From Gammaproteobacteria bacterium (GTDB lineage: Bacteria; Pseudomonadota; Gammaproteobacteria; UBA5335): 8,044 bases of DNA. Within the stretch, counting starts at the first letter, position 1. Each line of letters starts with the position of its first letter. Below the pieces are notes generated by a model. It ran no database searches, was not told where the DNA came from, and saw nothing but the letters and a program-made list of their open reading frames with translations. Of this stretch, positions 6,041 through 8,044 are shown in pieces. The position numbers and the translations under genes were made by a program. Location of the stretch: NCBI GenBank assembly GCA_011620145.1, contig WOZT01000283.1:1-8044 (forward strand), written 5' to 3'.

Positions 6041-7564
6041 TTGACCGCCGCTCCCCCTCGGGGCAGCGCTTCGCCTTGGCCTGTCACGGTCGCCGTGATG
6101 CTGGGCACCCTGATGGTCATCCTCGACATGACCATCGTGAACGTCAGCCTGCCGCACATGATGGGCTCGCTGGGCGCGACCTCCGAACAGATCACCTGGG
6201 TGCTCACCTCCTATATCGTCGCCGAAGCGGTGATGATCCCGCTCAGCGGCTATCTGGCCAATCGCTTTGGCCGGCGCAACGTGATCCTGTTCAGCGTGAT
6301 CGGCTTCGTGATCAGTTCGGGGCTGTGCGGGCAGGCGGCAACCCTCTCCCAGATGGTGGTCTTCCGCATTCTGCAAGGCATTTTCGGCGCCCCGGTCATC
6401 CCGCTGTCCCAATCCACGCTGCTGGACACCTTCCCCGTAAATGAGCGCGGCAAGGCGATGGCCATTTTCGGCATCGGCGTGCTCATGGCGCCGGCGCTGG
6501 GACCGACTCTTGGTGGCTACATCACCGAGCACTGGGACTGGCGCTGGGTGTTCTACATCAACCTGCCGGTGGGCATCGTCAACATCCTGTTGTGCTACGC
6601 CGTGCTGCCCGACACGGAACATCGCCGCGACCGCATCGATCTGTTCGGCGCCTTCTGCATGGTGCTCGGCATCGGCGCGCTGCAATACGTGCTCGACCAG
6701 GGCAATCATGAAAACTGGTTCGAGTCGGACATCATCATCTATGGCACGGTACTGGCCATCGTCACCCTGACCATATTCATCATGCGCGCCTGGACCCGGT
6801 CCGATTCGGTGTTGCAGCTCAGCCTGTTGCGGGATCGCAATCTCGCCACGGCCTCGTTCCTGATGATGTGCTTTGGTCTGGGTCTGTTTGGCACCATCGT
6901 GCTGCAGCCCATCCTGTTGCAGGAGCTGCTGGGTTATCCCTCGTCCACCACGGGCCTGATCATGGCGCCCCGCGCCCTGTGCAATGCAGTCACCATGGCC
7001 ATCGTGGCGCCCAATATCAAGCGCATCGGGGCGCGCACCCTGGTTGCACTGGGTATCTTCATCATGGCGGGCGGCTCCTTGATGATGAGCCATTACAACC
7101 TGTTCATCAGTCCCTGGTGGGCCGTGGTGCCGGGCATGATTCAGGGCGTCGGACTGGGCATGGTATTCGTCCCGCTGGCCACCATTGCCTTCGATACCAT
7201 TCCCGAGGGCACATCCGACCAGGGCTCCACGCTGTTCAATCTGGCGCGCACCATCGGCAGTTCCATCGGCATTTCGCTGGTGACCACGGTGCTCTCGCGC
7301 AACACCCAGATTCAATGGAACCAGTTGGGTGGACATCTCAATCCCTACAACCCGGCGGTGCACGAATTCCTGGCCAGCAAGGGCATGACCATCGATCATC
7401 CCCTGGCGCCCTACGCCCTGGCGGCGGAGCTGGGCAAGCAGTCGACCATGGTCGCTTTCGTCAATGATTTCTGGTTCATCACCGTGGCCATGCTTGCCTT
7501 GTGTCCGCTGGTGTTGCTGATGCGCGACAGCGGCAAGGGACTTGATCTTTCTGCCATGCATTGA
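6032..7564 (+). CDS. emrB: DHA2-family multidrug efflux MFS transporter (EmrB-type)
   Basis: Inner-membrane drug:H+ antiporter of the 14-TM DHA2 family, the pump part of an EmrAB-TolC-like tripartite system that exports toxic, often hydrophobic compounds. The protein is 510 residues, matching EmrB. Seen: the DHA2 motif LDMTIVNVSLP (31-41) in TM1; MFS motif A, GYLANRFGRR (73-82), in the TM2-3 loop; RILQG (112-116), motif B in TM4; motif C, APALGPTLGG (153-162), in TM5; and WRWVFYINLPVG (170-181), the EmrB hallmark before TM6. A long polar segment before the last TM, roughly residues 430-480 with QIQWNQLGGHLNPYNP, matches the periplasmic loop of EmrB. The frame is open from an ATG at 5963, but that codon lies in the -10 box, so I chose the ATG at 6032, although it has no clear Shine-Dalgarno. 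A fusion protein gene follows 75 bases downstream, the reverse of the E. coli A-then-B order. Substrates cannot be told from the sequence. Confidence 0.93.
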   Translation: MDALTAAPPRGSASPWPVTVAVMLGTLMVILDMTIVNVSLPHMMGSLGATSEQITWVLTSYIVAEAVMIPLSGYLANRFGRRNVILFSVIGFVISSGLCGQAATLSQMVVFRILQGIFGAPVIPLSQSTLLDTFPVNERGKAMAIFGIGVLMAPALGPTLGGYITEHWDWRWVFYINLPVGIVNILLCYAVLPDTEHRRDRIDLFGAFCMVLGIGALQYVLDQGNHENWFESDIIIYGTVLAIVTLTIFIMRAWTRSDSVLQLSLLRDRNLATASFLMMCFGLGLFGTIVLQPILLQELLGYPSSTTGLIMAPRALCNAVTMAIVAPNIKRIGARTLVALGIFIMAGGSLMMSHYNLFISPWWAVVPGMIQGVGLGMVFVPLATIAFDTIPEGTSDQGSTLFNLARTIGSSIGISLVTTVLSRNTQIQWNQLGGHLNPYNPAVHEFLASKGMTIDHPLAPYALAAELGKQSTMVAFVNDFWFITVAMLALCPLVLLMRDSGKGLDLSAMH

Positions 7565-7639
7565 TGGGCGATAAGTCCAATCACGATAAATCCGGGTGAT
7601 CCAATCGATGGGCGCCCTTTTCAGGAGGTTGAAGATATC
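7565..7639 (+). other. emrB-emrA spacer with small direct and inverted repeats
   Basis: This 75-base spacer is AT-richer than the genes around it. GATGGGCG occurs twice (7563-7570, overlapping the emrB stop, and 7607-7614), TCCAATC occurs twice (7576-7582 and 7600-7606), and ATCAC (7580-7584) is inverted as GTGAT (7596-7600). There is no T-run terminator, and I see no convincing promoter, so read-through from emrB into the next gene is likely. Confidence 0.4.
7623..7628 (+). promoter_or_regulatory. Strong Shine-Dalgarno of the emrA-like gene
   Basis: AGGAGG, the full anti-16S match, lies 11 bases before the ATG at 7640. The spacing is a little long but the site is the strongest ribosome-binding sequence in the window. 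It fixes the start and contrasts with emrB, which has no clear site, so the fusion protein may be translated better than the pump. Confidence 0.75.
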
Positions 7640-8044
7640 ATGCGCATCCTTTGGGCGATCCTGGGGATTGGGATTCTGGCCGGCACGGCCTTTGGCATGC
7701 ATTGGTACGGTGAGTATCGCGATCATTTCCCCAAAACGAACGACGCCTATGTGCGGGCCAACGTGATCAGCGTTGCAGCGCAGGTCCCGGGTGAAGCGGT
7801 CAAGGTGGCAGTGGAGGATCATGCGCTGGTGAAGGCCGGTCAGTTGCTGGTGCAACTCGACGACCAGCCGTTCCGCATCCAGTTGGCGCAGGCCGAGAAC
7901 AAGATCATTCAGGCGCGCCAGTCCATCGATGCCGGGGAGGCCGGGATCGCCGCCGCCCAGGCCGAGATTGCCTTGCGCCGCGCCCAGTTGCATATGGCCG
8001 AACTGCAATCAAAGCGGGTGTTCAATCTGAGCGCCCAGAACTCG
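7640..8044 (+). CDS. emrA: HlyD/EmrA-family membrane fusion protein, 3' end beyond window
   Basis: First 135 codons of a periplasmic adaptor that would link the EmrB pump to an outer-membrane TolC-type channel; no stop is reached before the window ends. Seen: a single N-terminal membrane anchor (about residues 3-20, hydrophobic ILWAILGIGILAG); the family signature TNDAYVRAN (33-41); the first half of the biotinyl/lipoyl-like domain, AAQVPGEAVKVAVEDHALV (46-64) with KAGQLLVQLDDQPF (65-78); then an Ala/Gln/Glu-rich helix from about residue 80 to the cut end (LAQAENKI, AAAQAEIALRRAQL), the ascending arm of the alpha-hairpin. The cytoplasmic lead before the anchor is almost absent, shorter than in E. 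coli EmrA. The start is set by AGGAGG at 7623-7628. It lies 75 bases after emrB on the same strand, almost certainly one operon. A cysteine-type lipoprotein signal is not seen, which fits EmrA rather than AcrA. Confidence 0.9.
   Translation, partial: MRILWAILGIGILAGTAFGMHWYGEYRDHFPKTNDAYVRANVISVAAQVPGEAVKVAVEDHALVKAGQLLVQLDDQPFRIQLAQAENKIIQARQSIDAGEAGIAAAQAEIALRRAQLHMAELQSKRVFNLSAQNS

Noticed and set aside
5996..8008. A 670-codon open frame on the minus strand, opposite emrB and the start of the emrA-like gene
   Set aside because: It is a mirror of real coding sequence. The product is rich in His, Gln, Gly and Asp with no recognisable domain or membrane segment, while the plus strand encodes clear EmrB and EmrA motifs. 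High GC at third positions suppresses stops on the opposite strand.

Overview
The window is an ordinary-looking stretch of chromosome from a GC-rich (by eye above 60 %) Gram-negative bacterium, most likely a gammaproteobacterium. The evidence is the E. coli-type long biosynthetic arginine decarboxylase (SpeA), the proteobacterial Glk-type glucokinase, NadC, and an EmrB/EmrA-type export pair that implies a cell with two membranes. The genus cannot be fixed from the sequence. There are no RNA genes, insertion sequences, phage genes or CRISPR arrays, and base composition looks even throughout.

Layout from left to right. Positions 3-2811 hold a minus-strand pair: speA, then one base downstream an NAD(P)-dependent beta-hydroxyacid dehydrogenase, probably one transcript. 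A 146-base divergent control region (2812-2957) separates speA from plus-strand speE (spermidine synthase, 2958-3821), which has a perfect TATAAT -10 box. A 109-base convergent gap with short hairpins follows, then minus-strand glk (glucokinase, 3931-4878). A second divergent control region (4879-5065) leads to plus-strand nadC (quinolinate phosphoribosyltransferase, 5066-5914). After a good sigma70-type promoter comes emrB (14-TM drug:H+ antiporter, 6032-7564), then a 75-base spacer with small repeats and the first 135 codons of an emrA-like membrane fusion protein, cut by the window end.

Functionally there are three themes. SpeA converts arginine to agmatine and SpeE makes spermidine from putrescine; the step from agmatine to putrescine is not encoded here. 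Glk and NadC are housekeeping enzymes of glucose phosphorylation and NAD synthesis. EmrB and EmrA, with an outer-membrane channel encoded elsewhere, would form a tripartite efflux pump.

I found no convincing new biological system. The points worth a second look are the one-base coupling of speA to a dehydrogenase, the polyamine divergent promoter, the B-before-A order of the efflux genes, and several start-site corrections where the longest reading frame runs through promoter sequence.
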